DNA of 35,699 bases from Chitinophagales bacterium (GCA_013298665.1 JAAFIK010000051.1:1-35699); one strand, 5' to 3'; positions 7,455 through 17,043 are shown, counted from the first letter of the stretch. A program made the numbers and translations. Notes: generated by a model from the sequence alone, not told the origin.

Positions 7455-9317
7455 CTATCGGTTATAGGCCATCTCCGATATCCCGGTGCGGTAAGAAAAC
7501 CGGCTGTTAAAGGTACCCTTTGGGTTGAAGAATGCAACCGTGTCTAAGAACACATCCAGTTTCGGATACATCTGGTGCAGCAGTTCGCGGCCGTTAACAA
7601 GATTGCATATTTTGCCCCAATGCGGGCGGGCACCCAGTGCCAGGAGGTCTGATTGCAGCCGGTCGAGCATCTGGTTATCACCAACGGTACCGAGGATGAG
7701 GGGTACATCGGTCATACAGGTGTCGGACAGGTATTCGGGTGACATATAATCATCCGATTTTTTTACAAATCGCATACACATGGGAGAGGTAAGATAGGCC
7801 AGCGATTCGGCAGAAAGTTGTGCTACCCGAAGAATTTCTTCAGTGCCTTTGATAAAACTATTGGCTGCATCCACGGGTAAGCCCGGTTCTACAGAATATC
7901 CTGCGTCTTTAATGGCCAGTTTGCCCTGGTTCATCACAATAAAACTCTTACCGAATTTGCCACTGCCGGAAAGTAACACAATCATGGAGATGTCAAGAAA
8001 GAGGGGGGTGAGTGTAGGAAAGCTGTTGAGGAGGAACAACAAGGCATCTGTACTCAGTTCCTCAATAATTTTGTTTTTATCTTCCCCTTGTATGGTAGCC
8101 TCATGAAAGCCTTTCTGACCGTTGGTGAGCAGATCATCGATAAAGGCAAAAATCTTGCTTTTGGGTTGCCTGGTAACCTTTGTCTTCAGGTCGTCGTAAG
8201 CCGCTTTAGTGATGGTGGTTTGTACCTGTACCACGCAGGTATGTCCTTCTTTTTTAGTCAGGAAATTCTTAGTGGGATAGGGGTTAACGAAAACCTGTGC
8301 CCGGGTTGGCGGAAACTCTCCTGTAACGGGATCTGGCTGAACAGTAGTGCCGTTTTCATCAATTTCAATAAAGAATTTACGGTTTTCCAGTTTGGGTTTA
8401 ACGGCATCCCAGGTGGTAACCCAAAGTTTCTGGAGCAGGTAGAAAGCAGGAACGGGTTCGATGACGATGGAATAAACGATGCCCATCAGTCCGAAGCCCA
8501 CCACGGCGGAGTGAAATTTATCATCATCCTGGATGAGCGTAATGCTGCCATCTGCATATCGTGCAGCAAAACGAACCGGGTCTGTGATGCCATTGGCGGG
8601 TTCCAGGCGATAGCATTTGCCACCGCCGGCAACAATATCCATCGATCTTAGCATCGCGGCCATGCCTGCTACACGTATGCCTGTACCGTGTGTGGAAGTG
8701 GCTATAGCGCCATAAATGGTTTCCTGGTCGAAAGCGGCCATGGTAGGTAATGCCAGCCCCATGGTGTCCAGTTCGGCATTTACCTTTTGTACCAATGCAC
8801 CCGACTCACAACTGTATAGCGCGGGTAACCCATTCTTTAAGGTATTGGTTTCCAGGGGCAGGGTTTTGTCGAGCGAAAACGTACTGACAAGGTAATCTGT
8901 CGCGTTGGCTACATCTGAGAAAGAGTGGCCGGTACCTACAGCCCTTACCAGCAATCCTTTACTTTCGGCTTCCTGTACAATAGCTATAATGGCTGCTTTT
9001 GTGGCAGGCCGGAGTTTCCGGAGGGGTTGCACCCTTTCCCGGTGAATACTGTTTTCCCAGGTTTGCCGCATGGCACCTACGCTGAGCGGATCTTCTGCGG
9101 CACCTGTTGCTTTGCGTACTTCACTGGCGCGGCGCAGTACTTCTGCAATAACGTTTTGCGGATGGTCAACGAGTTCCTGTTTGATCTGGTTGGTGAGATC
9201 TGTATTGCCCGGATCTTTTTTGAGTGCGTCAAAAAGCCTGGTTACCCTGCCTTTGCCGAAAATGAAGTCTTTGAGTTTGCCCAGTAAGCCACCAATGCCA
9301 CCAAGTTGAAATGCCAT
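7455..9317 (-). CDS. FAD-binding oxidoreductase, VAO/aldonolactone-oxidase-like
   Basis: A 620-residue flavoprotein. About residues 1-90 are a helical N-terminal extension. A PCMH/VAO-type FAD-binding domain follows (about 95-300), with the signatures RAVGTGHSFSD (a His in the position that carries covalent FAD in several family members) and YGAIATSTHGTG. The C-terminal substrate domain ends with PHWGK, a motif typical of D-arabinono-1,4-lactone and L-gulonolactone oxidases. There is no signal peptide. It converges on nadC with a 29-bp gap that shows no hairpin. The substrate cannot be assigned; sugar lactones, other alcohols and sterols are oxidised by relatives. Confidence 0.85.
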   Translation of the reverse strand: MAFQLGGIGGLLGKLKDFIFGKGRVTRLFDALKKDPGNTDLTNQIKQELVDHPQNVIAEVLRRASEVRKATGAAEDPLSVGAMRQTWENSIHRERVQPLRKLRPATKAAIIAIVQEAESKGLLVRAVGTGHSFSDVANATDYLVSTFSLDKTLPLETNTLKNGLPALYSCESGALVQKVNAELDTMGLALPTMAAFDQETIYGAIATSTHGTGIRVAGMAAMLRSMDIVAGGGKCYRLEPANGITDPVRFAARYADGSITLIQDDDKFHSAVVGFGLMGIVYSIVIEPVPAFYLLQKLWVTTWDAVKPKLENRKFFIEIDENGTTVQPDPVTGEFPPTRAQVFVNPYPTKNFLTKKEGHTCVVQVQTTITKAAYDDLKTKVTRQPKSKIFAFIDDLLTNGQKGFHEATIQGEDKNKIIEELSTDALLFLLNSFPTLTPLFLDISMIVLLSGSGKFGKSFIVMNQGKLAIKDAGYSVEPGLPVDAANSFIKGTEEILRVAQLSAESLAYLTSPMCMRFVKKSDDYMSPEYLSDTCMTDVPLILGTVGDNQMLDRLQSDLLALGARPHWGKICNLVNGRELLHQMYPKLDVFLDTVAFFNPKGTFNSRFSYRTGISEMAYNR

Positions 9318-9366
9318 AGATTAAGGTTTTGTTGAACAATATACAATAAAAATATCATGTATGTAT

Positions 9367-9403
9367 AAAAAAAGGGATTGCCATGCGGCAACCCCTTTTT
9401 TTT
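9367..9403 (-). terminator. Rho-independent terminator after secDF
   Basis: AAAAAAAGGG-A-TTGCC pairs with GGCAA-C-CCCTTTTTTT around a 4-nt loop (ATGC), with one internal mismatch. It begins 17 bp beyond the secDF stop. The A and T runs make it potentially bidirectional. Confidence 0.88.
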
Positions 9404-9419
9404 GGTCTGATAAGTTTAT

Positions 9420-12368
9420 TTATATTTTCTTAGCAACTGTTGCGGGTTTGGCATCACCAGACAGCAGATCGGCTTCACCGAGTGGTTTGTCTTTGGCAAA
9501 GTCCACCAGGATGGGTGCCGCCACAAAGATAGAAGAATAGGTACCCGTTACCACACCGATCAGCATTGCGAAAGCAAAGCCTTTGGTTACTTCACCACCT
9601 ACGAGGAACAGGATAAGAATGGTGAGGAATACGGTGAGTGAAGTCATGATGGTACGGCTCAGGGTATCGTTAATGGCCTTGTTGATCACTGTACCCTTAT
9701 CGGCACCACGCATCTGGCGGCTGTATTCCCTTACCCTGTCGAATACAATTACCGTATCATTCATCGAGAATCCGATTACGGTAAGTACCGCAGCAATAAA
9801 GTGCTGGTCGATTTCGAGGGGGAAGTTCACCACATTCTTGAAGAAGGAGAATACGGCCAGTGTAACCAGTACGTCGTGCAGCAATGCCACGATGGTACCA
9901 AGTGAATACCTCCAGTCGCGGAAGCGGAAGAAGATGTACACAAAGATGATCAGGATGGCGAAGATGGTTGCTTTGATGGCTCCTTTCTTCAGGTCATCCG
10001 AGATGGTAGGCTGAACGGTACTGAAGCCCTGGATATTCTTTTTAACAAAATCACCATAGCTTACATTGGGGAGATCGTTTTTGAGGCCTTCATACAGTTT
10101 TGCCATTACAGCACTGTCTGCATTGGCTTCGCTCCGCTTGTAAGATGTCGTGATGTTCAGGTGTTTTTCGTCTCCCACTGTTTTGATGGTTGGGTATTCA
10201 CCAAATGCAGCTTTCAGTTTATCGCGAACATCATCGTTCTTCATTTTTTGCGGAAATTCCACTACATAGCTGCGGCCACCTTCAAATTCAACGCCTTTGT
10301 TGAAACCATTAAAGTAAGCACCGATGCCGGCAATCAATACTACAACCGATATGGCATAAGCTACTTTACGGTATTCGATAAACTTGAATGCTGCGTGTTT
10401 GAAAACCCTTTTGCTGATGGCTGTAAAATAGTTGAAGTGCCGTTGTTTTTTTGTCCATACATCGGTAACAAGCCTTGACACGAGAATACCACAGAACAAG
10501 GATAAAAGGATACCGATGATCTGTGTGGTGGCAAAACCGAGTACCGGGCCAAGTCCGAAGTAGAACAGGATTACGGCTGTAAGGAGGGTGGTTACGTGGG
10601 CGTCAATAACCGGGGCAAGCGAACGCTTGTATCCATCATTAACGGCCTGTTCATAACTCTTGCCCTTGGTAAGCTCTTCCTTGATCCTTTCAAAGATGAT
10701 TACGTTGGTGTCCACCGCCATACCGATGGTGAGTACCAGACCGGCGATACCCGCAGCCGTGAGTGTAAAGCCCAGTGCCGTGAGGATACCGATGGTGAAA
10801 AGGAGGTTGAGGATCAGGGCAATATTGGCAACCCAGCCGGCTGTATTGAAGTACAGCAGCATGAGCAGAAAAATAACGGCAAATGAAATCAGGAAGGCGA
10901 GCTTACCGCCGTTCACGGCATTCTGACCGAGTGTTGGACCAACAACCTGCTGGGCTACAATCTTGGCAGGCGCATCAAGTTTGCCCGATTTAAGGATATT
11001 GGCCATATCCTGTGTTTGTTCGATAGTGAAGTTACCGGATATCTCGGAGTTGCCCCCTTCGATAGGACCGTTCACGTTTGGCGCAGAATACACAATGTCA
11101 TCCAAAGTGATGGCGATTGGCCGACCCACGTTTTTAGTGGTCATACGTGCCCATGTAGCGGATCCTGAATTGGTCATCTGCATCCGTACGGTAGGTTTAC
11201 CGCTTTCGTTATAGTCGGAGGATGCATTTTCTATACCACCTTCACCTTCAAGGGGAGCCTTATCGGAACCAGGAATTTTCTTGATGGCATATACTTTAAA
11301 GTAACGCAGTTTGCTTTTTTCATCCTTTTCTTCTATGCTGAAAAGAAATTTACAATCGGCGGGTATATTGCTCCTGAAGATATCGTTGTTGATAAACCTG
11401 TAGAATGCACTGGTGTCTTTTGTCGCAACAAAACCAACATTATCGGGATAGACAGGTTTACCTGTCTTATCCTGGCTGGGTTGGGCAATAGAAAAAACCC
11501 GGAAGAAGGGGTTCAGCTTTGTGGAATCAACCACTTTGCTGGTATCCGCGCCTTTCAGTGAAGCGCTAAGCGCCTCGTCAGCAGCTTTTAACGCAGGGAA
11601 AATTTCCTCTATATTATATACTTCCCAGAACTGGAGGTTGGCAGAGGACTGGAGATAGGCGCGTACCCTTTCCGGATCTTTAACACCGGCAAGTTCTACG
11701 TTGATGATCCCCCGGTTTTCGTCGAGGTTGATATTGGGTTGTGCCACACCAAACTTATCAATCCTTTTCTGCAGCGTTTGATAAGTAAGTTTGATGGCGC
11801 CATCTGTATTCTTCCTTATTTTTTCTACGACCACATCATCACTGTCTGTTGGTTTGATGTCCTTACCTGAACCTGAGAAAAGACCGGCGAGGCTGCTGTT
11901 GGGGTTCTGTGCTTTGTATGCGTTTCTGAAGAGTACAACAAAATTGGCATCACTGTTTACTTTTTGCGCCAGGGCAGCATTGATTGCGTTGTTGAGGGCA
12001 GGATCCTGCGGGTTATTGCTTAAGGAACGTACCACACCTTCAAGACTTACATCCAATGTAACGTTGATCCCACCCTGGAGATCAAGCCCAAGGTTAAGTT
12101 CCCTTTCTTTACACTCTTTATAAGTAGCACCTGTGATGGGGAAAATCTTACTGTCTTTCAGACTGTCCTGTAATTGCTGCTGGCGACGCTCGATAGCGGC
12201 TTTCAGTTCATCTCCTGTGAGTGATGAAGCGGTGGCTTTCACAAACTTTTCTGCTTTTGCCTTTTGCTGACTTTCGAAATTGCGAACCACCCATGTGTAG
12301 GAAAGAACCCACAATGAGATAGCTGTCAGGGCAATTGCAAAAAACCAAACCAAACCTTTCAGTTTCAT
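9420..12368 (-). CDS. secDF: Protein translocase subunit SecDF (fused SecD-SecF)
   Basis: A 982-residue inner-membrane protein combining SecD and SecF, which uses the proton gradient to drive late steps of Sec export. One N-terminal TM helix (about 7-28) precedes the large periplasmic domain, with GLDLQGGINVTLDVSLEG near its start. The SecD membrane block (about 485-640) contains ILTALGFTLTAAGIAGLVLTIGMAVDTNVIIFERIKEEL (quoted here in two parts: GLVLTIGMAVDTNVIIFERI and flanking residues). The SecF half starts around residue 665 with FNKGVEFEGGRSYVVEFP and ends with its own membrane block containing IGFSMNDTVIVFDRVREY. The fusion is the usual arrangement in Bacteroidota. It supplies substrates to T9SS, which several proteins in this window appear to use. 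Confidence 0.98.
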   Translation of the reverse strand: MKLKGLVWFFAIALTAISLWVLSYTWVVRNFESQQKAKAEKFVKATASSLTGDELKAAIERRQQQLQDSLKDSKIFPITGATYKECKERELNLGLDLQGGINVTLDVSLEGVVRSLSNNPQDPALNNAINAALAQKVNSDANFVVLFRNAYKAQNPNSSLAGLFSGSGKDIKPTDSDDVVVEKIRKNTDGAIKLTYQTLQKRIDKFGVAQPNINLDENRGIINVELAGVKDPERVRAYLQSSANLQFWEVYNIEEIFPALKAADEALSASLKGADTSKVVDSTKLNPFFRVFSIAQPSQDKTGKPVYPDNVGFVATKDTSAFYRFINNDIFRSNIPADCKFLFSIEEKDEKSKLRYFKVYAIKKIPGSDKAPLEGEGGIENASSDYNESGKPTVRMQMTNSGSATWARMTTKNVGRPIAITLDDIVYSAPNVNGPIEGGNSEISGNFTIEQTQDMANILKSGKLDAPAKIVAQQVVGPTLGQNAVNGGKLAFLISFAVIFLLMLLYFNTAGWVANIALILNLLFTIGILTALGFTLTAAGIAGLVLTIGMAVDTNVIIFERIKEELTKGKSYEQAVNDGYKRSLAPVIDAHVTTLLTAVILFYFGLGPVLGFATTQIIGILLSLFCGILVSRLVTDVWTKKQRHFNYFTAISKRVFKHAAFKFIEYRKVAYAISVVVLIAGIGAYFNGFNKGVEFEGGRSYVVEFPQKMKNDDVRDKLKAAFGEYPTIKTVGDEKHLNITTSYKRSEANADSAVMAKLYEGLKNDLPNVSYGDFVKKNIQGFSTVQPTISDDLKKGAIKATIFAILIIFVYIFFRFRDWRYSLGTIVALLHDVLVTLAVFSFFKNVVNFPLEIDQHFIAAVLTVIGFSMNDTVIVFDRVREYSRQMRGADKGTVINKAINDTLSRTIMTSLTVFLTILILFLVGGEVTKGFAFAMLIGVVTGTYSSIFVAAPILVDFAKDKPLGEADLLSGDAKPATVAKKI

Positions 12369-12415
12369 AATAATGTAGTTTTATTGGCTACTTGTTTATT
12401 TTTTTAAGAAGTGTG

Positions 12416-12423
12416 CAAAGATA
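12416..12423 (-). promoter_or_regulatory. Consensus Bacteroidota -7 box upstream of secDF
   Basis: On the minus strand the sequence reads TATCTTTG, a perfect TAnnTTTG, 48 bp upstream of the secDF ATG. No TTG is found at the usual 19-20 bp spacing, so the -33 element is weak or absent. Confidence 0.65.
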
Positions 12424-12436
12424 GGGGAAAAAGCGG

Positions 12437-12467
12437 TTTGGGTAGAAAGATTGCCATTTTAAGATTT
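12437..12467 (+). promoter_or_regulatory. Possible promoter for the serine hydrolase gene
   Basis: TTTG (12437-12440), 19 bp, then TAAGATTT (12460-12467), 28 bp before the ATG at 12496. The -33 box and spacing are good, but the -7 box departs from TAnnTTTG in its last part. Confidence 0.35.
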
Positions 12468-12495
12468 TTGCTGATTTTCGCTTAAAATCTCAGTT

Positions 12496-13806
12496 ATGAC
12501 AAGGCCTTGCCTGATCGTTTGTACCCTTCTGCTGGCGGGTGCCTGCACAACCCCGACAAAGATGCAACAGAAGCTCCCCATGGCCGAACCGGTCACGACT
12601 GCAGTGCCTGCGGACTCCACCCGCACGGATGTTTTCCTTGAAAACCTGCTTGGTGGATACCCGCAGTATTTTACAGATATGATGAAAAATCGTAAGGCAT
12701 GGAATGTGCAGGTGATTTATACCCAGGTAGATCGCGGCGCCAATGGCATACCCGCCCTGCGGGACTATTATTTTAATGTTAATCCTGCCCGGTACTTTTA
12801 TCCCGCTTCAACGGTTAAGTTCCCCGTATGTATGCTGGCGTTGCAACGGCTCAATGAATTGAAGGCCACGGGGATTGACCGCAACAGTACCATGATTACC
12901 GGGGCCACCTGGGAGGGGCATACACCAGTTTACAACGATCCGGCTACACCTGATGGCAAACCCTCTATTACCCAGTACATCAAAAAAATACTGATGGTAA
13001 GTGATAATGATGCCTACAACCGCCTGTATGAATTCCTGGGCAGGGGTTATATCAACCAAACATTGCACCAGAAGGGGTATCGGGATGTACAGTTGCTGCA
13101 TCGGTTGCAATTGTCGCTTGATGAGGAGGGCAACCGGCGTACCAACCCCATACGCTTTCTTGATGCGGCTGGCCGTACGCTGTATACACAGGATATGCAG
13201 GTGGATACCACCACCTATCTGCCCCGGAGCGATTCGATGGGAACGGGTTATTATGCCGGAGGTAAACTGGTACCGGAGCCGATGGATTTTTCACGCAAAA
13301 ACCGCATCAGTCTTGAAGATATGCACCGGATGCTGATCGGGCTGGTTTTTCCCAATAAGATTGCTTCGGCGCAACGCCTGAACCTGACGGCTGAGGATCG
13401 TAATTTTATGCTGAAGTATATGTCGCAATACCCTGGCGAGTCCACCTACCCGGCTTATGATACCGCCAGTTACTGGGATGCCTATTGCAAGTTTATCTAC
13501 CATGGGTCGGACAGGGGCCCGATGCCGGGGAATCTCCGCATCTTCAATAAGGTGGGTGATGCCTATGGCCACCTGCTGGATGTGGCTTATGTGGTTGATT
13601 TTGATAAGAAGATCGAGTTTTTTGTGTCGGCGGTCATTTACTGCAACAGCGATGGTATACTCAACGACGATCAATATGACTATGACAGTATAGGGTTTCC
13701 GTTTATGAAAAACCTGGGTCGGGTATTGTACGACTATGAAGTGGCCAGACCAAAAAAAATCATGCCCGATTTATCCGGGTTACGATTTAATTATGACAAA
13801 CAATAA
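12496..13806 (+). CDS. Serine hydrolase lipoprotein, class A beta-lactamase fold
   Basis: A 436-residue protein with a lipoprotein signal peptide (lipobox LAGAC, Cys17). The catalytic motifs of the serine beta-lactamase/DD-peptidase superfamily are visible: Ser105-T-V-Lys108 in YPASTVKFP, and Ser169-Asp170-Asn171 in VSDNDAYNRLYEF. A KTG equivalent is not obvious; FNKVGDAYGH is the best candidate. A transferred beta-lactamase is unlikely because the protein is long and carries insertions around DRNSTMITGATWEGH. A cell-envelope hydrolase of unknown substrate fits better. The gene for a DUF2071 protein starts 3 bp after its stop, so the two are probably co-transcribed. Confidence 0.85.
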   Translation: MTRPCLIVCTLLLAGACTTPTKMQQKLPMAEPVTTAVPADSTRTDVFLENLLGGYPQYFTDMMKNRKAWNVQVIYTQVDRGANGIPALRDYYFNVNPARYFYPASTVKFPVCMLALQRLNELKATGIDRNSTMITGATWEGHTPVYNDPATPDGKPSITQYIKKILMVSDNDAYNRLYEFLGRGYINQTLHQKGYRDVQLLHRLQLSLDEEGNRRTNPIRFLDAAGRTLYTQDMQVDTTTYLPRSDSMGTGYYAGGKLVPEPMDFSRKNRISLEDMHRMLIGLVFPNKIASAQRLNLTAEDRNFMLKYMSQYPGESTYPAYDTASYWDAYCKFIYHGSDRGPMPGNLRIFNKVGDAYGHLLDVAYVVDFDKKIEFFVSAVIYCNSDGILNDDQYDYDSIGFPFMKNLGRVLYDYEVARPKKIMPDLSGLRFNYDKQ

Positions 13807-13809
13807 CAC

Positions 13810-14526
13810 ATGACCAAAACATTTCTCCATGCGAGGTGGCGTAACCTGATTATGGCTAATTATCCTGTACCACCGGAAGTGCTGCTGCCTTATCTGCCGG
13901 CCGGTACTCAACTGGACGATTGGCAGGGGAAGCACTATGTAAGTCTTGTAGGGTTTATGTTTACGGATACCCGTGTGCTCGGGGTCAGGATTCCCTTTCA
14001 TATTCACTTTGAGGAAGTAAACCTGCGTTTTTATGTAAAGTATAAGGATGGGGAGCAATGGAAAAGGGGGGTGGTGTTTATCAGTGAAATTGTGCCTAAG
14101 CCGGCGATTGCCTTTGTAGCCAATACCCTCTTTAACGAATGTTACCGTACCTGCCGGATGCGGCATACCGAGGTACACCGGGCAGACCGGCTGGCGGTAA
14201 GTTATGCATGGCGGTACAAGGGCAGCACCTATTGTATGGCTGTGGAGGCTGCTGCGCAACCGGTGGCCATAGCCGGGGGCAGCGCAGAAGACTTTTTTAC
14301 TGAACACTATTGGGGGTATAGTGATGCAGGTCGTGGGCGTACCACGGAATATGCTGTAGCGCACCCGGTATGGCGCGTACACCCAATACATCATTATAAA
14401 GTGGAAGCAGATTTCGCACATTTGTACGGAGCGTCTTTTGCCATGCTGAACGGCGTTGAACCCGATTCTGTTTTACTGGCAGAAGGTTCTGCTGTGCAGG
14501 TGGGCGATAAACGGAAACTACCTTAA
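13810..14526 (+). CDS. DUF2071 family protein (YqjF-like)
   Basis: A 238-residue cytoplasmic protein. The N-terminus MTKTFLHARWRNLIMANYPV, followed by VPPEVLLPYLPAGTQLDDW, is characteristic of DUF2071/YqjF proteins. So are the later segments YVSLVGFMFTDTRVLGV and EVNLRFYVKY. The family has an acetoacetate-decarboxylase-like beta fold and no established reaction. There is no signal peptide. It follows the serine hydrolase gene by 3 bp, suggesting translational coupling, although the two products act in different compartments. Confidence 0.88.
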   Translation: MTKTFLHARWRNLIMANYPVPPEVLLPYLPAGTQLDDWQGKHYVSLVGFMFTDTRVLGVRIPFHIHFEEVNLRFYVKYKDGEQWKRGVVFISEIVPKPAIAFVANTLFNECYRTCRMRHTEVHRADRLAVSYAWRYKGSTYCMAVEAAAQPVAIAGGSAEDFFTEHYWGYSDAGRGRTTEYAVAHPVWRVHPIHHYKVEADFAHLYGASFAMLNGVEPDSVLLAEGSAVQVGDKRKLP

Positions 14527-14959
14527 AGCAGGATGGCGGAATAGACAATCTGCTGCATAATCCGGGTTGAAAAACTTCCGGAATAACACGCTCATCCCAT
14601 GAAATGACACGCTTGTAAAACAGGTTGCTCCTTCCATTGCGTTTTCTTTTTTTGCCGCTACATTTGAGGGTCATTCATTAATCCCTGCCCGTATATTCCC
14701 CTTACCCATAGAGGTGTATCCGGTTTTCAGTTTGCACTGTTCGCTTTGCAAATACATTGGATGTGCTGTTTTTATGCTGTCTGATTACCCATCACCAGGT
14801 GCAGAGGCGATGCTGCGCATGAGTGTGCAGGGGAAAAGTATATTTATTAAATCAGGAATTCTTATGCAAAGTCCGTTGTGTATTGAACTATTGTTATGCT
14901 TCATTGTTGAATCCGGTGTTGTTATCCTGTAATTTATTCTTCACTATAAACACAAAAAA
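14527..14959 (+). other. 433-bp intergenic region with a promoter and a long leader
   Basis: No convincing gene lies here. The main content is the consensus promoter at 14637-14666. From its expected start site (about 14672) to the next ATG (14960) there are about 290 nt of untranslated leader. A 72-codon GTG-initiated frame (14714-14932) has no recognisable product. I see no strong terminator hairpin after the DUF2071 stop. Confidence 0.6.
14637..14666 (+). promoter_or_regulatory. Perfect Bacteroidota promoter (TTG-N19-TACATTTG)
   Basis: TTG at 14637-14639, exactly 19 bp, then TACATTTG at 14659-14666, matching TAnnTTTG at every defined position. The only same-strand gene downstream is the lipoprotein at 14960, so its mRNA would start about 290 nt before the start codon. 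Confidence 0.7.
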
Positions 14960-16438
14960 ATGCTCAAAACATTCAAAAGCTTACTGCTGGCCACCACATT
15001 AGGATTGGTTTATACCAGTTGTAAAAAAATCGACATTCCAGCGGCTGCATCACCATCGCGCGTTGTTGAGGAAGAAGCCAATCTTGCCGGTCTGACGCCT
15101 TATCCGTTTGCGTGGGAAACGGCTAACTTTATGCCCACCCCACCCGGCATATCTATCGGTGTACCCTGGGGTTCGGGCAGTAACCAAACTTTTTCACCCG
15201 ATATTGCACTGGATTTCAACAGCAATGAAGGTTGGGTACTGGTGTACAATACCTTTAATACCACCGCACTTACCTCGCCCAAGTATTTTATGCTGTACAA
15301 CAAATTCAGGGGCTTACTCCGGATGTACCTCTATCTTGATCCGAATACGCCCAACCCTTCCACTTATATTACGCACACGCTCAGTCTTGCATCTGTTGCA
15401 GGCGCTACCTCTTCAATCCTGAACTATGCAGGTACTGATGTGGTGGATGTATCTGCGAACCGCCTTTCTGCATCAGAGATACAGCAGTACCAGATCATCT
15501 CTACGGGTTCCTGGTATGTTTTCCAGTATGAAATGGCTTATGACCAGAACATCTCCAACCTGTCTTATCAGAACCTGAACCTCAACTGGTCTGCCGGTTC
15601 CACCAGCATTACGCAGGTTAACCTTGCAGGTCAGATCAATGGTACATTGAATGGAACAATTGGTACCCCTGCGGCACCTGTCAATATCCTCGGACAGCTT
15701 GGCAACGGGGTATTGATGTTTACCGGTAAGGCCGTGCTGAACAATAATCCCACACTATTGCCCGCCAAGATCATGACTGCTGCGAAAGACGCGATTGATA
15801 AGGGCTTGCAGGGTGTAGTTAAAAATGTATTCAACGGAATTTTTGGTGGCAACAGCAGCAATGTGGAGCAGGTAAACCTGAGCCTGAATGCAAAGATGAA
15901 TATAACAGGGACACTGCAAAACTCTTCTGGTCTGTTATTCAATACTTTTGCGATCCCGGGTACGGCCAACAGCCAGAATGCACCCCTGTTCAGCCCCGGC
16001 TATACCGACAGGCTTGGGGTGTTTAATATTTCGGCAAGACCAAAGGTGAAAGTTACCAGTATCAAGCGGACACCGCCTGCAAACTGGGATGGCCCGGCTT
16101 CAAGATATTTTGATAACACGTTTGCGATTGTCCCCTCTTCGTTTTCATTTATTTATAACCCTGCGGTAACGAGCAGCGCTACGATACAGGTATTGGAGCA
16201 AAAGGTATTCCTCCCGGAATACACAGCCGATCCGATCAATCATTTTTATGCTTACAATGCCCAGACGGAGCAGGTTGGAGAATCGGTGTACTATTTTGCC
16301 GGTGGTATTGTAGATGGCACTAAAATTTTGCCCGGTGCAGGTTTGGCTGCGGTGCGTGTAGTACTTAAAGTGACGCCTAATAATGGCGCACCGGCCAGTA
16401 CCATCGTCAAAACTTTCCTCGCCGACATTACCTTATAG
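14960..16438 (+). CDS. Large lipoprotein of unknown function
   Basis: A 492-residue protein with a short lipoprotein signal peptide (GLVYTSC, Cys21), so it is expected to be membrane-anchored. The mature part is rich in Asn, Ser, Thr and aromatic residues, typical of extracytoplasmic beta-rich proteins. Segments include ALDFNSNEGWVLVYNTFNTT, repeated glycine-rich strands (AGQINGTLNGTIGTPAAPVN), a helical stretch AKIMTAAKDAIDKGLQGVV and a C-terminal domain ending with VRVVLKVTPNN. There is no T9SS sorting domain and no enzymatic motif I recognise. It stands alone between a DUF2071 gene and a convergent HEAT-like gene, with its own promoter and terminator. Confidence 0.85.
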   Translation: MLKTFKSLLLATTLGLVYTSCKKIDIPAAASPSRVVEEEANLAGLTPYPFAWETANFMPTPPGISIGVPWGSGSNQTFSPDIALDFNSNEGWVLVYNTFNTTALTSPKYFMLYNKFRGLLRMYLYLDPNTPNPSTYITHTLSLASVAGATSSILNYAGTDVVDVSANRLSASEIQQYQIISTGSWYVFQYEMAYDQNISNLSYQNLNLNWSAGSTSITQVNLAGQINGTLNGTIGTPAAPVNILGQLGNGVLMFTGKAVLNNNPTLLPAKIMTAAKDAIDKGLQGVVKNVFNGIFGGNSSNVEQVNLSLNAKMNITGTLQNSSGLLFNTFAIPGTANSQNAPLFSPGYTDRLGVFNISARPKVKVTSIKRTPPANWDGPASRYFDNTFAIVPSSFSFIYNPAVTSSATIQVLEQKVFLPEYTADPINHFYAYNAQTEQVGESVYYFAGGIVDGTKILPGAGLAAVRVVLKVTPNNGAPASTIVKTFLADITL

Positions 16439-16459
16439 TACAGTAAAGGAATCAGTATC

Positions 16460-16507
16460 AAAATACAATGGCTGTCTTCTGTAAGGGGGGCGGCCATTGT
16501 ATTTTAT
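16460..16507. terminator. Bidirectional terminator between convergent genes
   Basis: AAAATACAATGGC (16460-16472) and GCCATTGTATTTT (16493-16505) form a perfect 13-bp stem around a 20-nt loop. It lies between the lipoprotein stop (16438) and the convergent HEAT-like gene stop (16519) and can serve both. Confidence 0.78.
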
Positions 16508-16518
16508 CCCGCATCAAT

Positions 16519-17043
16519 TCAGCGAATCTTATCCCATTGCCTCAGTAATTTTCCTGCCCGGCTGGTAAAGGCGGGTGTCTGGTGTGGCAACTGGTCTTCG
16601 ATGAGAACGCGGATTTCGGGTATGATTTCAGGATAACCGGCAGCAAGGTTCCCAAGGATGGTGAGCGCGAAAGCTTTTATGGCAACGGGTTCACCAGGGG
16701 TCGCTACAAAGTCAAAACAGGCATCCATCAGTTCGCCCTGGTATGCTTCGGGTACGGTAACGTGTTGCAGGAGGCGTACCCCATTGCGCCGCACAGCAGG
16801 GTGCTGGCCGGGTTTCCGGATAAATGTCAATAGTTTTCCGATGTGCTTACTGATAAGGGCCGGATGGGCTTCCACACAATAACTCACCGGCCATGCCGCG
16901 CGCTGGGTTATCCGGTATCCGCCGGTGAGGAATAGGGTAAAAAGCTTGTCGAACCGCTGCTGTGAGTGGCCTATCCAGTCCACGATAAGCTGACAGTTGC
17001 CCTTGCTGTGTTCGAGTTGTAATTGTGCCTGCAGATCCATCAT
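16519..17043 (-). CDS. HEAT/ARM-like helical repeat protein
   Basis: A 174-residue, predicted all-helical cytoplasmic protein. Repeating helix pairs of HEAT-like character are visible in AVRRNGVRLLQHVTVPEAY and in VAIKAFALTILGNLAAGYPE, with the usual pattern of small residues and an Arg or Lys at the start of the second helix. There is no signal peptide. Two adjacent ATGs (17043 and 17040) are both possible starts. Such short proteins are common in Bacteroidota and have no defined role; protein binding is the general expectation. It is divergent from the exported protein gene at 17138. Confidence 0.8.
   Translation of the reverse strand: MMDLQAQLQLEHSKGNCQLIVDWIGHSQQRFDKLFTLFLTGGYRITQRAAWPVSYCVEAHPALISKHIGKLLTFIRKPGQHPAVRRNGVRLLQHVTVPEAYQGELMDACFDFVATPGEPVAIKAFALTILGNLAAGYPEIIPEIRVLIEDQLPHQTPAFTSRAGKLLRQWDKIR

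Noticed and set aside
14714..14932. 72-codon GTG-initiated frame downstream of the consensus promoter
   Set aside because: No start context, no domain and no support beyond being open; kept only as a possible part of a long leader.
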